Notes: generated by a model not told the origin, from the letters alone. Positions 53,686 to 62,810 are shown, counted from the stretch's first letter. The stretch is 64,000 nt of DNA from Hyphomicrobiales bacterium (GCA_900469475.1 UBXG01000010.1:237959-301958); one strand, 5' to 3'. Made by a program: numbers and translations.

Positions 53686-54551
53686 ATTTTCGTTTTATGA
53701 GCTTTTGTCGCAGCTTTTCGCCGGCGCTCGGCAATGGCAACCGGAAAGGCCATGATCAGCGCCATCGACGCCGACAGCGAGCGGAAACCGGCAAAATCGG
53801 CTTCCGCCACTTCAAACCAGTAATCCGCGCAGGCAGTAAGCGGCGAGAAGGCCGAATCGGTAATGGCGATGACGGGCACGTTGCGCGCAGCAAGATCCTG
53901 CGCCTGCGCCAAGCTGTCGGCGGCATAGGGCGAAAAGCTCGCTGCGATCGCTGCGTCCTTCTCCGTGGCGAAGCGGGTGATCTCGCCGTCGATGCCGTTC
54001 GGCGAGGCGACGATCTGGTGACGTATGTTGAGCTTGGAAAAGGCATAGGTCATATGTGCCGTCAGCGGATAGGAGCGGCGTTTGGCGATCAGATAGATCG
54101 TCTCGGCCGCTGCAAGCACGTCGACGGCCTTGGCGAAGGTATCGGTCTCGATGGTTGCGGCGAGCTTGTTGACGGATTGGCTCGCCGCAGAGAGGAAGCC
54201 CGAGAGAATAGTGGCCTCTTCGTTCTCTACGCCGGAGCGTTCGAGCGTTACCAGCCGCTCCTCATAGCTCAGCGTCCGGTCGCGCAGCCGTTCGCGAAAG
54301 ATGCTCTGAAGATCGGAAAAGCCCTCATAGCCGAGGTGATGGGCAAGGCGCACCAGCGTGGAGGGTTGAACTTCGGCGGCAGTGGCGATGCTCGCCGTCG
54401 TGCCGAAGGCGATCTCATCGGGATTGCCGAGCGCGAAGGCGGCAACCTGCGCGAGGCGCTTTGGCATGGCGTTCTTGCGCTCGATGATGATGCTGCGCAG
54501 GCTTTCGAAGTCGCGCGGCACCCTGGTTTGCGTCTCGACATTGTTGTCCAT
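53679..54551 (-). CDS. iolR: RpiR/MurR-family repressor IolR
   Basis: 290 residues from ATG 54551. The N-terminal HTH domain reads LAQVAAFALGNPDEIAFGTTASIATAAEVQPSTLVRLAHHLGYEGFSDLQ (about residues 35-85). The C-terminal SIS domain binds a sugar phosphate (ETIYLIAKRRSYPLTAHMTY and VIAITDSAFSPLTACADYW). IolR proteins repress iol genes until an inositol-derived phosphate is present. The gene is the first in the cluster, head to head with the dehydrogenase. Confidence 0.93.
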   Translation of the reverse strand: MDNNVETQTRVPRDFESLRSIIIERKNAMPKRLAQVAAFALGNPDEIAFGTTASIATAAEVQPSTLVRLAHHLGYEGFSDLQSIFRERLRDRTLSYEERLVTLERSGVENEEATILSGFLSAASQSVNKLAATIETDTFAKAVDVLAAAETIYLIAKRRSYPLTAHMTYAFSKLNIRHQIVASPNGIDGEITRFATEKDAAIAASFSPYAADSLAQAQDLAARNVPVIAITDSAFSPLTACADYWFEVAEADFAGFRSLSASMALIMAFPVAIAERRRKAATKAHKTKME

Positions 54552-54584
54552 GCGCCGTTCTTCAGCTCCCCACATGCCCGCAAT

Positions 54585-54598
54585 GAAACAGATATTCC
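54585..54598. promoter_or_regulatory. Near-match IolR site in the iolR/dehydrogenase divergent promoter
   Basis: GAAA-CAGATA-TTCC differs from GGAA-N6-TTCC at one base. It lies 34 bases upstream of iolR. A weaker copy (GGTC-N6-TTCC) is at 54728-54741, 44 bases before the dehydrogenase start. They suggest self-repression and control of the dehydrogenase. Confidence 0.45.
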
Positions 54599-54784
54599 AT
54601 ATTTGCAACGATACCGGATTTTGAATCGTTCGGCACGAATAATTTTAAGCTAATGAATTTACACATATAAATACGGGTTTTCGTCATTTCGGATTGAAGT
54701 CGATACCATGAGTGCGCTTGTCAAAACGGTCTAAATATTCCAAAAATCGTCCACTTCGGGAGAATATGTGAGGAGGAAAGGCAA

Positions 54785-55903
54785 ATGAAGCCATTGGGCG
54801 TTGGATTGATCGGCACCGGTTATATGGGCAAATGCCATGCGCTAGCCTGGAATGCGGTCAAAACAGTATTCGGTGATGTCGCGCGGCCGCGCCTGGTGCA
54901 TCTTGCCGAAGCCAATGCCGATCTGGCAAAGGCGCGTGGTGACGAATTCGGCTTCGAAAAGGCAACGGCGGACTGGCGCGTTCTCATCGCCGATCCCGAC
55001 GTCGACGTCGTCTCAGTCACGACCCCCAACCAGTTCCACCCGGAAATGGCGATCGCAGCCCTTGAAGCTGGCAAGCACGTTTGGTGCGAAAAGCCGATGG
55101 CGCCGTCCTATGGCGATGCCGAGCGCATGCTGGCCGCAGCCAAGGCCTCCGGCAAGGTCGCCATCCTCGGTTATAATTATATCCAGAACCCGGTGATGCG
55201 TCACATCAAGGCGCTGATCGCAGAAGGGGCGATCGGCGCGGTCAATCACGTCCGTGTCGAGATGGACGAGGATTTCATGGCCGATCCGAACGGTCTCTTC
55301 TATTGGAAGAGCGAACTTGCTTCCGGTTACGGCGCTTTGGATGATTTCGCCGTGCATCCGCTTTCGCTTCTCTGGTTCCTGTTCGGCCACGTGGAAGCTG
55401 TGATCACCGATATGGTGAAGCCCTATGCCGAACGTCCCCTAAAGGACGGCGGCACCCGCGCCGTCGAAAACCACGATCTCGCCAATGTGCTGATGCGGCT
55501 TGGCGGCGGCATTTCCGCGGTGCTCATGGCCAATCGCTCTGCCTGGGGCCGCAAGGGGCGGATAGCCCTGCAGATCTTCGGCTCCAAAGGCTCGATCTCC
55601 TATGACCAGGAGCGCATGAACGAATTCGAGCTTTATCAGGCCGAGGGCAGGGACAGCGAGCAGGGCTTCCGCAAGGTGCTGGCCGCACCCGCGCACAAGC
55701 CCTATGACCGTTTCATCCCGGCGCCCGGTCATGGTCTTGGCTTCAACGATCTGAAGATCATCGAGTGCCGAGAGCTGATCCGCGCCATATCAGGCGAGGC
55801 TGCGTCAGTCGTGGCTTTCAAAGACGGCCTGCGCATCGAAAAATCGGTGCACGCCATGGCCCAATCCTTCCACGAACGCCGCTGGGTCGAAATATCAAGC
55901 TGA
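54785..55903 (+). CDS. Gfo/Idh/MocA-family inositol-type dehydrogenase
   Basis: 372 residues. The Rossmann site VGLIGTGYMGKCHALAWNAV begins at residue 6, followed by the family motif CEKPMAPSYGDAERM with the conserved lysine, and the C-terminal beta-sheet with the DDFAVHPLSLLWFLFGHV active-site His. It uses NAD(P) to oxidise a polyol, and its place beside iolR suggests an inositol isomer (scyllo- or D-chiro-inositol or inosose). It is not the classic IolG reading. The strong ribosome site GAGGAGGAAAGG precedes ATG 54785. Confidence 0.9.
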   Translation: MKPLGVGLIGTGYMGKCHALAWNAVKTVFGDVARPRLVHLAEANADLAKARGDEFGFEKATADWRVLIADPDVDVVSVTTPNQFHPEMAIAALEAGKHVWCEKPMAPSYGDAERMLAAAKASGKVAILGYNYIQNPVMRHIKALIAEGAIGAVNHVRVEMDEDFMADPNGLFYWKSELASGYGALDDFAVHPLSLLWFLFGHVEAVITDMVKPYAERPLKDGGTRAVENHDLANVLMRLGGGISAVLMANRSAWGRKGRIALQIFGSKGSISYDQERMNEFELYQAEGRDSEQGFRKVLAAPAHKPYDRFIPAPGHGLGFNDLKIIECRELIRAISGEAASVVAFKDGLRIEKSVHAMAQSFHERRWVEISS

Positions 55904-56045
55904 GCGTTTGGCCTAATTTTCTCCCGATCCGGGGCGCAGGGTCAGCCGTGATTGACGCTTGCGGATGCAGGCGTTACCCCTGAAGTCCATAGGCAGCCTT
56001 CCGCGCAACGCGGAAGGAGCGCCATAATAACATGGAGTACGGATC

Positions 56046-57263
56046 GTGACGGGCAGATTGGTCATTGTCGGGGCCGGGCAGGCGGGTTTTGCGCTTGCGG
56101 CCAAGTTGCGCGGGCTGGGTGATTCTCGGCCGATCACCATCGTCGGTGCCGAGGAAAACCTTCCCTACCAGCGCCCACCTTTGACCAAGAAGTACCTGCT
56201 CGGCGAGATGGCTTTCGATCGCCTGCTGTTCCGGCCCGAACATTGGTACACCGACAATAATGTCGAGATTCGTGTGTCCACCTGGGTCGAGCAGATCGAT
56301 CGTGCCGCAAAGCAGATCGTCATGCAGGACGGCTCCAGGCTGGATTACGAGACCCTAGCGCTTGCGACGGGCTCGACGCCCCGCCGCCTGCCGCCCTCCG
56401 TCGGCGGCGCGCTCGAAGGCGTCTATCTTGCCCGTGACAAGCGAGATGCAGATCTTCTTGCCGGCGAAATGCGCCCAGGCCGCCGGGTGCTCATCATCGG
56501 CGGCGGCTATATCGGACTTGAGGCCGCTGCTGTCGCGCGCCATCGCGGCCTTGAGGTCACGCTCATCGAGATGGGCGACCGGATATTGCAGCGTGTAGCG
56601 GCCAAGGAAACCGCCGACATTTTCAGAGCCATTCATCAAAAGCACGATGTCGTCATTCGCGAGAAGACCGGCCTGAAGCAGCTCATCGGGCGCAACGATC
56701 ACGTCACCGCCGCCGAATTGTCCGACGGGTCTACCATCGATGTCGATTTCGTCGTCGTCGGCATCGGCGTCGCCCCGAACGACAGGCTCGCCAAGGAGGC
56801 CGGTCTCGAGGTCGGCAACGGCATCGTCGTCGATTCGTTCGCCCGCACCTCCGATCCCACGATCTTCGCCATGGGCGATTGCGTAGAGTTGCCCTGGGAG
56901 GGCGGCCGCATCCGGCTCGAATCGGTGCAGAACGCCGTCGATCAGGCTGAGGCCGCGGCGGGAATCATAGCCGGCGGCGAAAAGGCCTATGATCCAAAGC
57001 CGTGGTTCTGGTCGGATCAATATGACGTCAAGCTGCAGATCGCCGGCTTCAATCTGGGTTACGACGAGACCCTTCTGCGTCCGGGCCTCCGCGAGGGCGC
57101 GGCTTCTGTCTGGTATTTCAAGCAGAGCCGCTTCATCGCCGTCGACGCGATAAACGACGCGAAGGCCTATGTGACCGGCAAGAAGCTGCTGGAAACCGGC
57201 GCCAATCCATCCAGGGAGATCCTTGCCGACCCGGCCGCGGATTTGAAGCAGCTGCTGGCTTGA
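56046..57263 (+). CDS. FAD-dependent ferredoxin/rubredoxin-type reductase
   Basis: 405 residues from GTG 56046 (GGAGTACGG upstream). Two dinucleotide sites: FAD LVIVGAGQAGFALAAKLRGL near residue 4 and NAD(P)H VLIIGGGYIGLEAAAVARHR near residue 149. FAD ribose motif DPTIFAMGDCVELPW, then the Reductase_C domain. Such proteins pass electrons from NAD(P)H to a small iron-sulfur protein for a monooxygenase or dioxygenase. No such partner lies nearby. It is 142 bases after the dehydrogenase on the same strand. Confidence 0.93.
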   Translation: MTGRLVIVGAGQAGFALAAKLRGLGDSRPITIVGAEENLPYQRPPLTKKYLLGEMAFDRLLFRPEHWYTDNNVEIRVSTWVEQIDRAAKQIVMQDGSRLDYETLALATGSTPRRLPPSVGGALEGVYLARDKRDADLLAGEMRPGRRVLIIGGGYIGLEAAAVARHRGLEVTLIEMGDRILQRVAAKETADIFRAIHQKHDVVIREKTGLKQLIGRNDHVTAAELSDGSTIDVDFVVVGIGVAPNDRLAKEAGLEVGNGIVVDSFARTSDPTIFAMGDCVELPWEGGRIRLESVQNAVDQAEAAAGIIAGGEKAYDPKPWFWSDQYDVKLQIAGFNLGYDETLLRPGLREGAASVWYFKQSRFIAVDAINDAKAYVTGKKLLETGANPSREILADPAADLKQLLA

Positions 57264-57392
57264 TGTGAATTTTCGAGCCCGCCGGAGCATGGTTCGGTCG
57301 ACAATCGCCTGTTGCTGAATCATGGAAAGAACGTACACAAGCGCGAAAAAGCGCTTGCGTCGATAAATGAATGGCCCTATCAGGGCCGCACC

Positions 57393-57482
57393 GGAGAGGT
57401 GGCCGAGTGGTCGAAGGCGCTCCCCTGCTAAGGGAGTATACCAGAAATGGTATCGTGGGTTCGAATCCCATCTTCTCCGCCA
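57393..57482 (+). tRNA. tRNA-Ser (anticodon GCT)
   Basis: The acceptor stem GGAGAGG pairs with CTTCTCC, followed by the discriminator G and an encoded CCA. The anticodon loop CTGCTAA in stem CTCCC/GGGAG gives GCT, reading AGC/AGU serine codons. A long variable arm (about 15 bases, ATACCA-GAAA-TGGTAT) is typical of tRNA-Ser, and the T arm reads GTGGGTTCGAATCCCAT. Confidence 0.97.
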
Positions 57483-57556
57483 TTTTCCTGATTATCCTAC
57501 CCTGCAGGCGACGGCCCGCGATCTTGGCGTTGCGCCAAGCCGATCAAGGCCAGCTA

Positions 57557-58471
57557 TTATCGGTAATTTCGGCCTGCAAAGCCTTCGTAGCGCTTCAGAT
57601 ATGCTATGAGCGCGCGCAGCTTGGGAGCCATGTTCCGTCGGTTGGGATAGTAGAGGTAGAAGCCCGGAAAATAGGGGCAATATTCCTCCAGGATCGGCAC
57701 CAGTTCGTTTCTGCCGATGAAGGCGCGAAAGCTTTCCTCCATTCCGAAAGTGATTCCCGCTCCGGCGACGGCCAGCCTGATCATCACGCCCATGTCATTC
57801 GTCGTCACCTCCGGCGCGACCTCCACCCGGAATTCCTTGCCTTCCTCCGCAAACTCCCAGCGGTAGGGGACAGCCTTCGGTGAGGATCGCCAGCCTATGC
57901 ATCGATGCATCGAGAGTTCTTTCGGATGCGTGGGGATGCCGAATCGGTCGCGATAGGCCGGGGAACAGACGGCCAGTTGCCGCTCGTCACCGGCGACCGG
58001 TACGGCAATCATGTCCTGCTCGATGACTTCACCAAGCCGGACGCCCGCGTCGTAACCTTCCGATACGATGTCGAATTCCTCGTCCGTGACGGTGATGTCG
58101 AGCTGAATTTCGGGATTGGCGTCCGCAAAGCCTGCGAGAAAGTCGCCGGCGAGAAAACGCTCCGCGATCGACGAGACGGCAAGCCGTAATTGACCGCGAG
58201 GTTGGGTGCGCAAAGTCTCCGTCTTTTCCATAGCGGTGCGTATGTCCGAGACTGCCGGCTCCACCTCCGCATAAAGCCGTTCGCCAGCCTCGGTCAGGCT
58301 GACGCTGCGGGTTGTGCGCTGCAGCAGCGCGATGCCCATGCTCTCCTCCAATCGCCGAATCGTCTGGCTGACTGCCGAGCGAGTGACGCCGAGCCTATCG
58401 GCAGCGGCGCGAAAATTGCGCTCTTGAGCGACCAGGATGAAGACGGAGAGGGCATTGAGATCAGGCCACAT
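57557..58471 (-). CDS. LysR-family transcriptional regulator
   Basis: 304 residues. The N-terminal HTH reads LNALSVFILVAQERNFRAAADRLGVTRSAVSQTIRRLEESMGIALLQRTTRSVSLTEAG (residues 5-63). The effector domain of the CrgA/AaeR-like branch follows, ending in FYLYYPNRRNMAPKLRALIAYL. The SDR gene is divergent 119 bases away and is its likely target; the hairpin CGGTTCT-GGAAG-AGAACCG near 58551-58569 lies between them. Inducer unknown. Confidence 0.95.
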   Translation of the reverse strand: MWPDLNALSVFILVAQERNFRAAADRLGVTRSAVSQTIRRLEESMGIALLQRTTRSVSLTEAGERLYAEVEPAVSDIRTAMEKTETLRTQPRGQLRLAVSSIAERFLAGDFLAGFADANPEIQLDITVTDEEFDIVSEGYDAGVRLGEVIEQDMIAVPVAGDERQLAVCSPAYRDRFGIPTHPKELSMHRCIGWRSSPKAVPYRWEFAEEGKEFRVEVAPEVTTNDMGVMIRLAVAGAGITFGMEESFRAFIGRNELVPILEEYCPYFPGFYLYYPNRRNMAPKLRALIAYLKRYEGFAGRNYR

Positions 58472-58590
58472 TGGTAACTTTTACTTTCCAAGCTGTCACT
58501 GAATGGATGTTTTATCACGACAATGAAGCACTGTATCCTTCTCGTATCCGGTTCTGGAAGAGAACCGTTCACATAAGAAGGAGTGATTGA

Positions 58591-59319
58591 ATGCCCATCG
58601 ACAAAGTGATCCTCATTACCGGTGCCTCCAGCGGTATCGGCGCGGGCATCGCCCGCGAACTCGCTTCTGCCGGCGCAAGGGTCATGCTGGGCGCCAGGCG
58701 CATCGACAGATTGGAAGCATTGGCGGCCGAGATACGAGAAAAGGGCGGCACGGTCATGACCCGCCGGCTCGATGTCACCGACAGGGCTGACGTAGCTGCC
58801 TTTGCAGAGGCGGCACGCCTTGCCTGGGGCGGCGTCGATGTGATCGTCAATAATGCCGGCATCATGCCGCTTTCGCTGATGGCCTCGATGAAGGTCGAGG
58901 AATGGGACAGAATGGTCGACGTTAACATCAAGGGCGTGCTTCATGGCATTGCGGCGGTCCTGCCGGAAATGACGGCGCGTGGCGCCGGTCACATCATCAA
59001 TATCGCCTCGATCGGGGCGCTGGCTGTCTCTCCGACCGCCGCCGTCTATTGCGCGACCAAGTATGCCGTTCGGGCGATCTCCGACGGGCTGCGGCAGGAA
59101 TGCCGCGACATCCGGGTCACCTGCATCCACCCGGGCGTCGTCGAGAGTGAGCTGGCCGATACGATCACCGATCCGGTGGCAGCCGAAGCGATGAAATCCT
59201 ATCGAGCCGTTGCGCTGACTCCCGATGCCATCGGTCGGTCGGTGCGCTTCGCCGTCGAGCAGCCCGATGATGTCGATGTCAATGAAATCGTCGTTCGCCC
59301 GACGCGGGCGGCGCATTGA
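58591..59319 (+). CDS. SDR-family oxidoreductase
   Basis: 242 residues. Cofactor site VILITGASSGIGAGIARELA, then DVIVNNAGIMPLS, and the catalytic site IGALAVSPTAAVYCATKYAV with the Tyr/Lys pair intact. This is a classical NADP-dependent reductase, close to the serine/3-hydroxy acid dehydrogenase YdfG-like group. AAGGAGTG precedes ATG 58591. Its TGA overlaps the TTG start of the next gene, and LysR is divergent. Confidence 0.94.
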   Translation: MPIDKVILITGASSGIGAGIARELASAGARVMLGARRIDRLEALAAEIREKGGTVMTRRLDVTDRADVAAFAEAARLAWGGVDVIVNNAGIMPLSLMASMKVEEWDRMVDVNIKGVLHGIAAVLPEMTARGAGHIINIASIGALAVSPTAAVYCATKYAVRAISDGLRQECRDIRVTCIHPGVVESELADTITDPVAAEAMKSYRAVALTPDAIGRSVRFAVEQPDDVDVNEIVVRPTRAAH

Positions 59320-59636
59320 TCCGCTCTCTTGCTCTCATCCTGGCAGGCATCCTGTTCGCTTCGCCGGCACTTTCCGAGGATCGAATCCAAATGAAGAAAC
59401 CGACTCGCGCTTACGCCGGCATGTGGGTAACCGCAGATGGTCATATCCGCCATGAACTCCTGCCGAACGGCCGCTATATCGAGGCGCGAGGCAGCCGTGA
59501 GCGTGCCTATCAGGGGCGCTACGTGTTGACTGGGGATCATATCGACTACTGGGACGACACCGGTTTCACCGCAGATGGTGACTTTATCAATGGCGTGCTC
59601 CATCATGCCGGGATGATCCTCTATCGAAGGAAATGA
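59316..59636 (+). CDS. Atu4866-domain secreted protein
   Basis: 106 residues from TTG 59316, whose last two bases are part of the stop of the SDR gene (TTGA), so translation is coupled. A signal peptide MIRSLALILAGILFASPALS is cut before EDRIQMKK. The body AYAGMWVTADGHIRHELLPNGRYIEARGSRE and GRYVLTGDHIDYWDDTGFTADGDF matches the Atu4866 domain. It is a small beta-rich envelope protein of unknown function that repeatedly sits beside SDR/LysR pairs in rhizobia. Confidence 0.82.
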   Translation: MIRSLALILAGILFASPALSEDRIQMKKPTRAYAGMWVTADGHIRHELLPNGRYIEARGSRERAYQGRYVLTGDHIDYWDDTGFTADGDFINGVLHHAGMILYRRK

Positions 59637-60176
59637 TGGTTCGGAGCGGTGTTTGGTACTCAGCGGCCCTTCCTTTTCCAATGGCTGCTTGCACTTGTCC
59701 GAATCGCTCATCCTGGAATCACCCGCGTCCTTGCTTCGTTTTGGGACGCGGGTGGAAGTCACAAGTGGCTATTTGTCCGGCGACGAAGCGAGGCCAGTGC
59801 CGCAAAGAGCTTGCCGGACCGCGCAAAAATCCGCCGGTTAGCCATGGAATGGCCATTTCCCCGCCTTTTTCCAGCTGACTGAAGCTATTCGGGCCGTTGG
59901 TGTAAGTACCCGTAGATTAAGACGTTTCTTAACGAAGTCTAAATAAATGCGGCCACCGTGTCGCCGACTTGTGTCCTTTCAGCAACAGGAATTGCGGAAG
60001 GCTTACCCAAATCCCCCTTTCGGAGAAGATGTCGATTGCGTGACAGGCCGCGTCTTGTATTTTCACTCTCGGAAGCGAGGGCGATTGATCGTCCACTTCT
60101 TGAAACACGAGGATGGGACAGGGAATGCCTTCGGGTAGTTCTCATTCTCGAGATAAAACTTTGACTGGAGGTCAAT
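59637..60176. other. 540-base gap upstream of the first porin
   Basis: Open frames here are short and have poor composition; I support no gene. It holds the 11-bp inverted repeat at 59720-59754 and TTAA-N8-TTAA at 59917-59932, one base off the CtrA spacing. The last 200 bases must include the porin promoter and a long leader ending in ACTGGAGGTCAAT before ATG 60177. Confidence 0.4.
59720..59754. repeat. 11-bp inverted repeat
   Basis: CACCCGCGTCC (59720-59730) and GGACGCGGGTG (59744-59754) form a perfect stem with a 13-base loop. No T-run follows on either strand. It may stop the upstream SDR-Atu4866 transcript with Rho or be a remnant of a repeat. Confidence 0.55.
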
Positions 60177-61226
60177 ATGAACATCAAGAGCCTTCTTCTC
60201 GGCTCCGCTGCTGCGCTCGCAGCAGTATCCGGTGCTCACGCGGCTGACGCAATCGTCGCTGCTGAGCCCGAGCCGCTGGAATACGTTCGCATCTGCGACG
60301 CATACGGTGCTGGTTACTTCTTCATCCCGGGCACCGAAACCTGCCTCAAGATCGGCGGTAAGGTTCGTACCGAAGGCAAGTGGTACGATGCTTACGACGC
60401 AGACAGCCACAATGGCACTCTCTGGCACACGCGTGCTGAGCTGCAGCTGCAGACGGCAACCGACACCGAATACGGCCCGCTGAAGACCAACACCGAGCTG
60501 CGTTGGGACTGGAATGACGGCAATGCGACGTCGACCAACCTGCTGCACGCCAGCATCAGCCTCGGCGGCTTCACCGTTGGTAAGGAAGACTCGCAGTTCA
60601 ACGTCTTCACCGGCTACGCCGGCGACGTCATCAACGACGACGTGGTCTATGACGGCCCGTACGAATTGAACCAGATCACCTACAACTACGACGCCGGCAA
60701 CGGCTTCACGGCTGTGATCTCGGTTGAAGACTCGAACTCCGGTAAGGGCGCAACTGGCGCAAACGGCGAAGACAGCACGAACCACTACCTGCCTGACGTT
60801 GTTGCCGGTGTTGGCTACAAGGCTGGCGCATGGGCCTTCAAGGTCGTTGGCGGTTACGACTCGATCGTCGAAGAAGGCGCTATCAAGGCTCGCGTAGACG
60901 CTGACTTCGGCGTATTCTCGGCCTTCTTGATGGGCGGCTGGAACACCGACGGCGACAAGCTCAACAAGTACGCTGGTGCAGGCAGTGAAGGCATCGGCTG
61001 GGGCGACTGGGCTGTCTGGGGCGGCGTTGGCGTTCCGGTCAACGAAAAGCTGAAGTGGAACCTGCAGCTCGCCTACACCGACTCTAAGGTCTTCGCCGCT
61101 ACCACGAACGTCAAGTGGAACCCGGTCAAGAACCTGCTCATCGAGCCGGAAGTCTCCTACACCAACTGGGACTCCATCAACAAGGACCAGTGGGCTGGTA
61201 TCCTTCGCTTCGAGCGCTCGTTCTAA
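60177..61226 (+). CDS. Outer-membrane porin (RopA-type), copy 1
   Basis: 349 residues. Signal peptide MNIKSLLLGSAAALAAVSGAHA, then ADAIVAAEPEPLEYVRICDAYGAGYFFIPGTETCLKIGGKVR, the alphaproteobacterial porin_2 N-terminus. A 16-stranded barrel of amphipathic strands follows, ending in the C-terminal Phe (RFERSF) used by the BAM machine. One Cys pair is near the start of the mature protein. It lets small solutes through the outer membrane. Expression should be high: strong ribosome site GGAGG and a strong terminator. Confidence 0.96.
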   Translation: MNIKSLLLGSAAALAAVSGAHAADAIVAAEPEPLEYVRICDAYGAGYFFIPGTETCLKIGGKVRTEGKWYDAYDADSHNGTLWHTRAELQLQTATDTEYGPLKTNTELRWDWNDGNATSTNLLHASISLGGFTVGKEDSQFNVFTGYAGDVINDDVVYDGPYELNQITYNYDAGNGFTAVISVEDSNSGKGATGANGEDSTNHYLPDVVAGVGYKAGAWAFKVVGGYDSIVEEGAIKARVDADFGVFSAFLMGGWNTDGDKLNKYAGAGSEGIGWGDWAVWGGVGVPVNEKLKWNLQLAYTDSKVFAATTNVKWNPVKNLLIEPEVSYTNWDSINKDQWAGILRFERSF

Positions 61227-61684
61227 TCTGATTTGACTTCGGTCATATGAGATTTCTCACTTCGGTGAGGAAAAGCCCGGTCGAAAGGCCGGGCTTTTTG
61301 CGTTATCGGCAGCGGCATTCTGATCTTGAAGATAGACGCGACCATCTTGGTATGGCGCATTTTCTCTGCGGATATTGCCTATCGCGCGAAAGTTCTTTTC
61401 ATGTAATTTTAGGTAGAATTGGCTCTGGGTGCTTCGGAAGTATGACAGATTTGCGACGTGATTTTTGTGCAACGCACTCTTTTGAAACAGCTGTCACAAT
61501 TGTTCATAGTTTGTCTCTGATATTGCTCTGAAAAAAACGATCTGTAGGTTCCAAATCGGAAGCAAGACTTAGCGTCTTGGTTCTCCCAGATCAGGGGTCA
61601 ACTTTTAAAGCTAGGTGGGGTAGGGCGCGTCGTTTTTTGCGATGTGATTTCTCATACCTAATTGATATTGAAACTGGAGTTACT
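61227..61684. other. 458-base gap between the porins
   Basis: After the terminator of copy 1 the sequence becomes AT-rich to the start of copy 2, with no supported gene. It must hold a separate promoter for copy 2. It shows no long similarity to the region upstream of copy 1 except the last few bases before the ATG. Confidence 0.4.
61271..61299 (+). terminator. Terminator of porin copy 1
   Basis: AAAAGCCCGG (61271-61280) pairs with CCGGGCTTTT, followed by T. A strong intrinsic terminator 45 bases after the stop. Confidence 0.9.
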
Positions 61685-62752
61685 ATGAACATCAAGAGCC
61701 TTCTTCTCGGCTCCGCTGCTGCGCTGGCAGCAGTATCCCGTGCTCATGCGGCTGACGCGATCGTCGCTGCCGAGCCCGAGCCGCTGGAATACGTCCGCAT
61801 CTGCGACGCTTACGGTGCAGGCTACTTCTTCATCCCGGGCACCGAAACCTGCCTCAAGGTCGGCGGCCGCGTCCGTACCGAAGGCGGCTGGTATAATGCT
61901 TACAAGGCTGGCCAGGACGCTGGTGGCCGCGGCACCTATTGGCATACCCGCGCTGAACTCTCTCTCGACACCGCGACCGATACCGAATACGGCCCGCTGA
62001 AGACCAATACCGTTGTTCGTTGGGACTGGAATGACGGCAACGCGACCACGACCAAGCTGCTTTGGGCTAACATCAGCCTCGGCGGCTTCCTCGTCGGTAA
62101 GGCTGATTCGGTCTACTCGACCTTCACCGGCTACGCCGGCGACGTCATCAACGACGACGTGATCGAATACGGCATCAACGGCACCGACGAACTGAACCAG
62201 ATCACCTACAAGTACGACGCCGGCAACGGTTTCACGGCTGTGATCTCGGTTGAAGACAGCAACTCGGGCACTGGCGCGACCGGTGCAAACGGCGAAGACA
62301 GCACGAACCACTACCTGCCTGACGTTGTTGCCGGTGTTGGCTACAAGGCCGGTGCCTGGCAGTTCCGCGTTGTCGGTGGTTATGACTCCATCGTCGAAGA
62401 AGGCGCTGTCAAGGCTCGCGTCGATGCCGACTTTGGCGTTCTCACCGCTTTCGTTATGGGCGGCTGGAACACCGATGGCGACAAGCTCAACAAGTATGCC
62501 GGTGCTGGCGGTGCTGGCCTTGGCTGGGGTGACTGGGCCGTATGGGGCGGCGTTGGCGTTCCGATCAACGACAAGCTGAAGTGGAACCTGCAGCTTTCCT
62601 ACGACGATCTGAAGACTTTCGCTGCAACGACGAATGTCAAGTTCAACCCCGTCAAGGACCTGCTGATCGAGCCGGAAGTGACCTACGTCAACTATGACGC
62701 CGTCAACAAGGATACCTGGGCTGGTATCCTGCGCTTCCAGCGCACCTTCTAA
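61685..62752 (+). CDS. Outer-membrane porin (RopA-type), copy 2
   Basis: 355 residues from ATG 61685 (GGAG upstream). The signal peptide (SRAHA instead of SGAHA) and first 60 mature residues are nearly identical to copy 1, DNA included. The barrel differs in surface loops: insertions YKAGQDAGGRGTYWHT and EYGINGTDELN against copy 1. It ends RFQRTF with the C-terminal Phe. A tandem duplicate with divergence concentrated in exposed loops, as when phage or antibody pressure acts. The first 36 codons of the open frame upstream are not translated. Confidence 0.95.
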   Translation: MNIKSLLLGSAAALAAVSRAHAADAIVAAEPEPLEYVRICDAYGAGYFFIPGTETCLKVGGRVRTEGGWYNAYKAGQDAGGRGTYWHTRAELSLDTATDTEYGPLKTNTVVRWDWNDGNATTTKLLWANISLGGFLVGKADSVYSTFTGYAGDVINDDVIEYGINGTDELNQITYKYDAGNGFTAVISVEDSNSGTGATGANGEDSTNHYLPDVVAGVGYKAGAWQFRVVGGYDSIVEEGAVKARVDADFGVLTAFVMGGWNTDGDKLNKYAGAGGAGLGWGDWAVWGGVGVPINDKLKWNLQLSYDDLKTFAATTNVKFNPVKDLLIEPEVTYVNYDAVNKDTWAGILRFQRTF

Positions 62753-62780
62753 TTCGGTCGCCGAATCGAATTTGACAGAT

Positions 62781-62806
62781 CTTCCGATCAGACCTCCGAT
62801 CGGAAG
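62781..62806 (+). terminator. First hairpin after porin copy 2
   Basis: CTTCCGATC-AGACCTCC-GATCGGAAG, a perfect 9-bp stem 28 bases after the stop. It is followed by a second, stronger terminator and may protect the porin message 3' end. Confidence 0.6.
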
Positions 62807-62810
62807 AGGG

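Noticed and set aside
59633..59882. Open frames of 62-81 residues after the Atu4866 gene
   Set aside because: Three overlapping frames, none with a ribosome site or normal codon use; the stretch contains an inverted repeat instead.
59917..59932. TTAA-N8-TTAA before porin copy 1 as a CtrA site
   Set aside because: The spacing is one base off the CtrA consensus.
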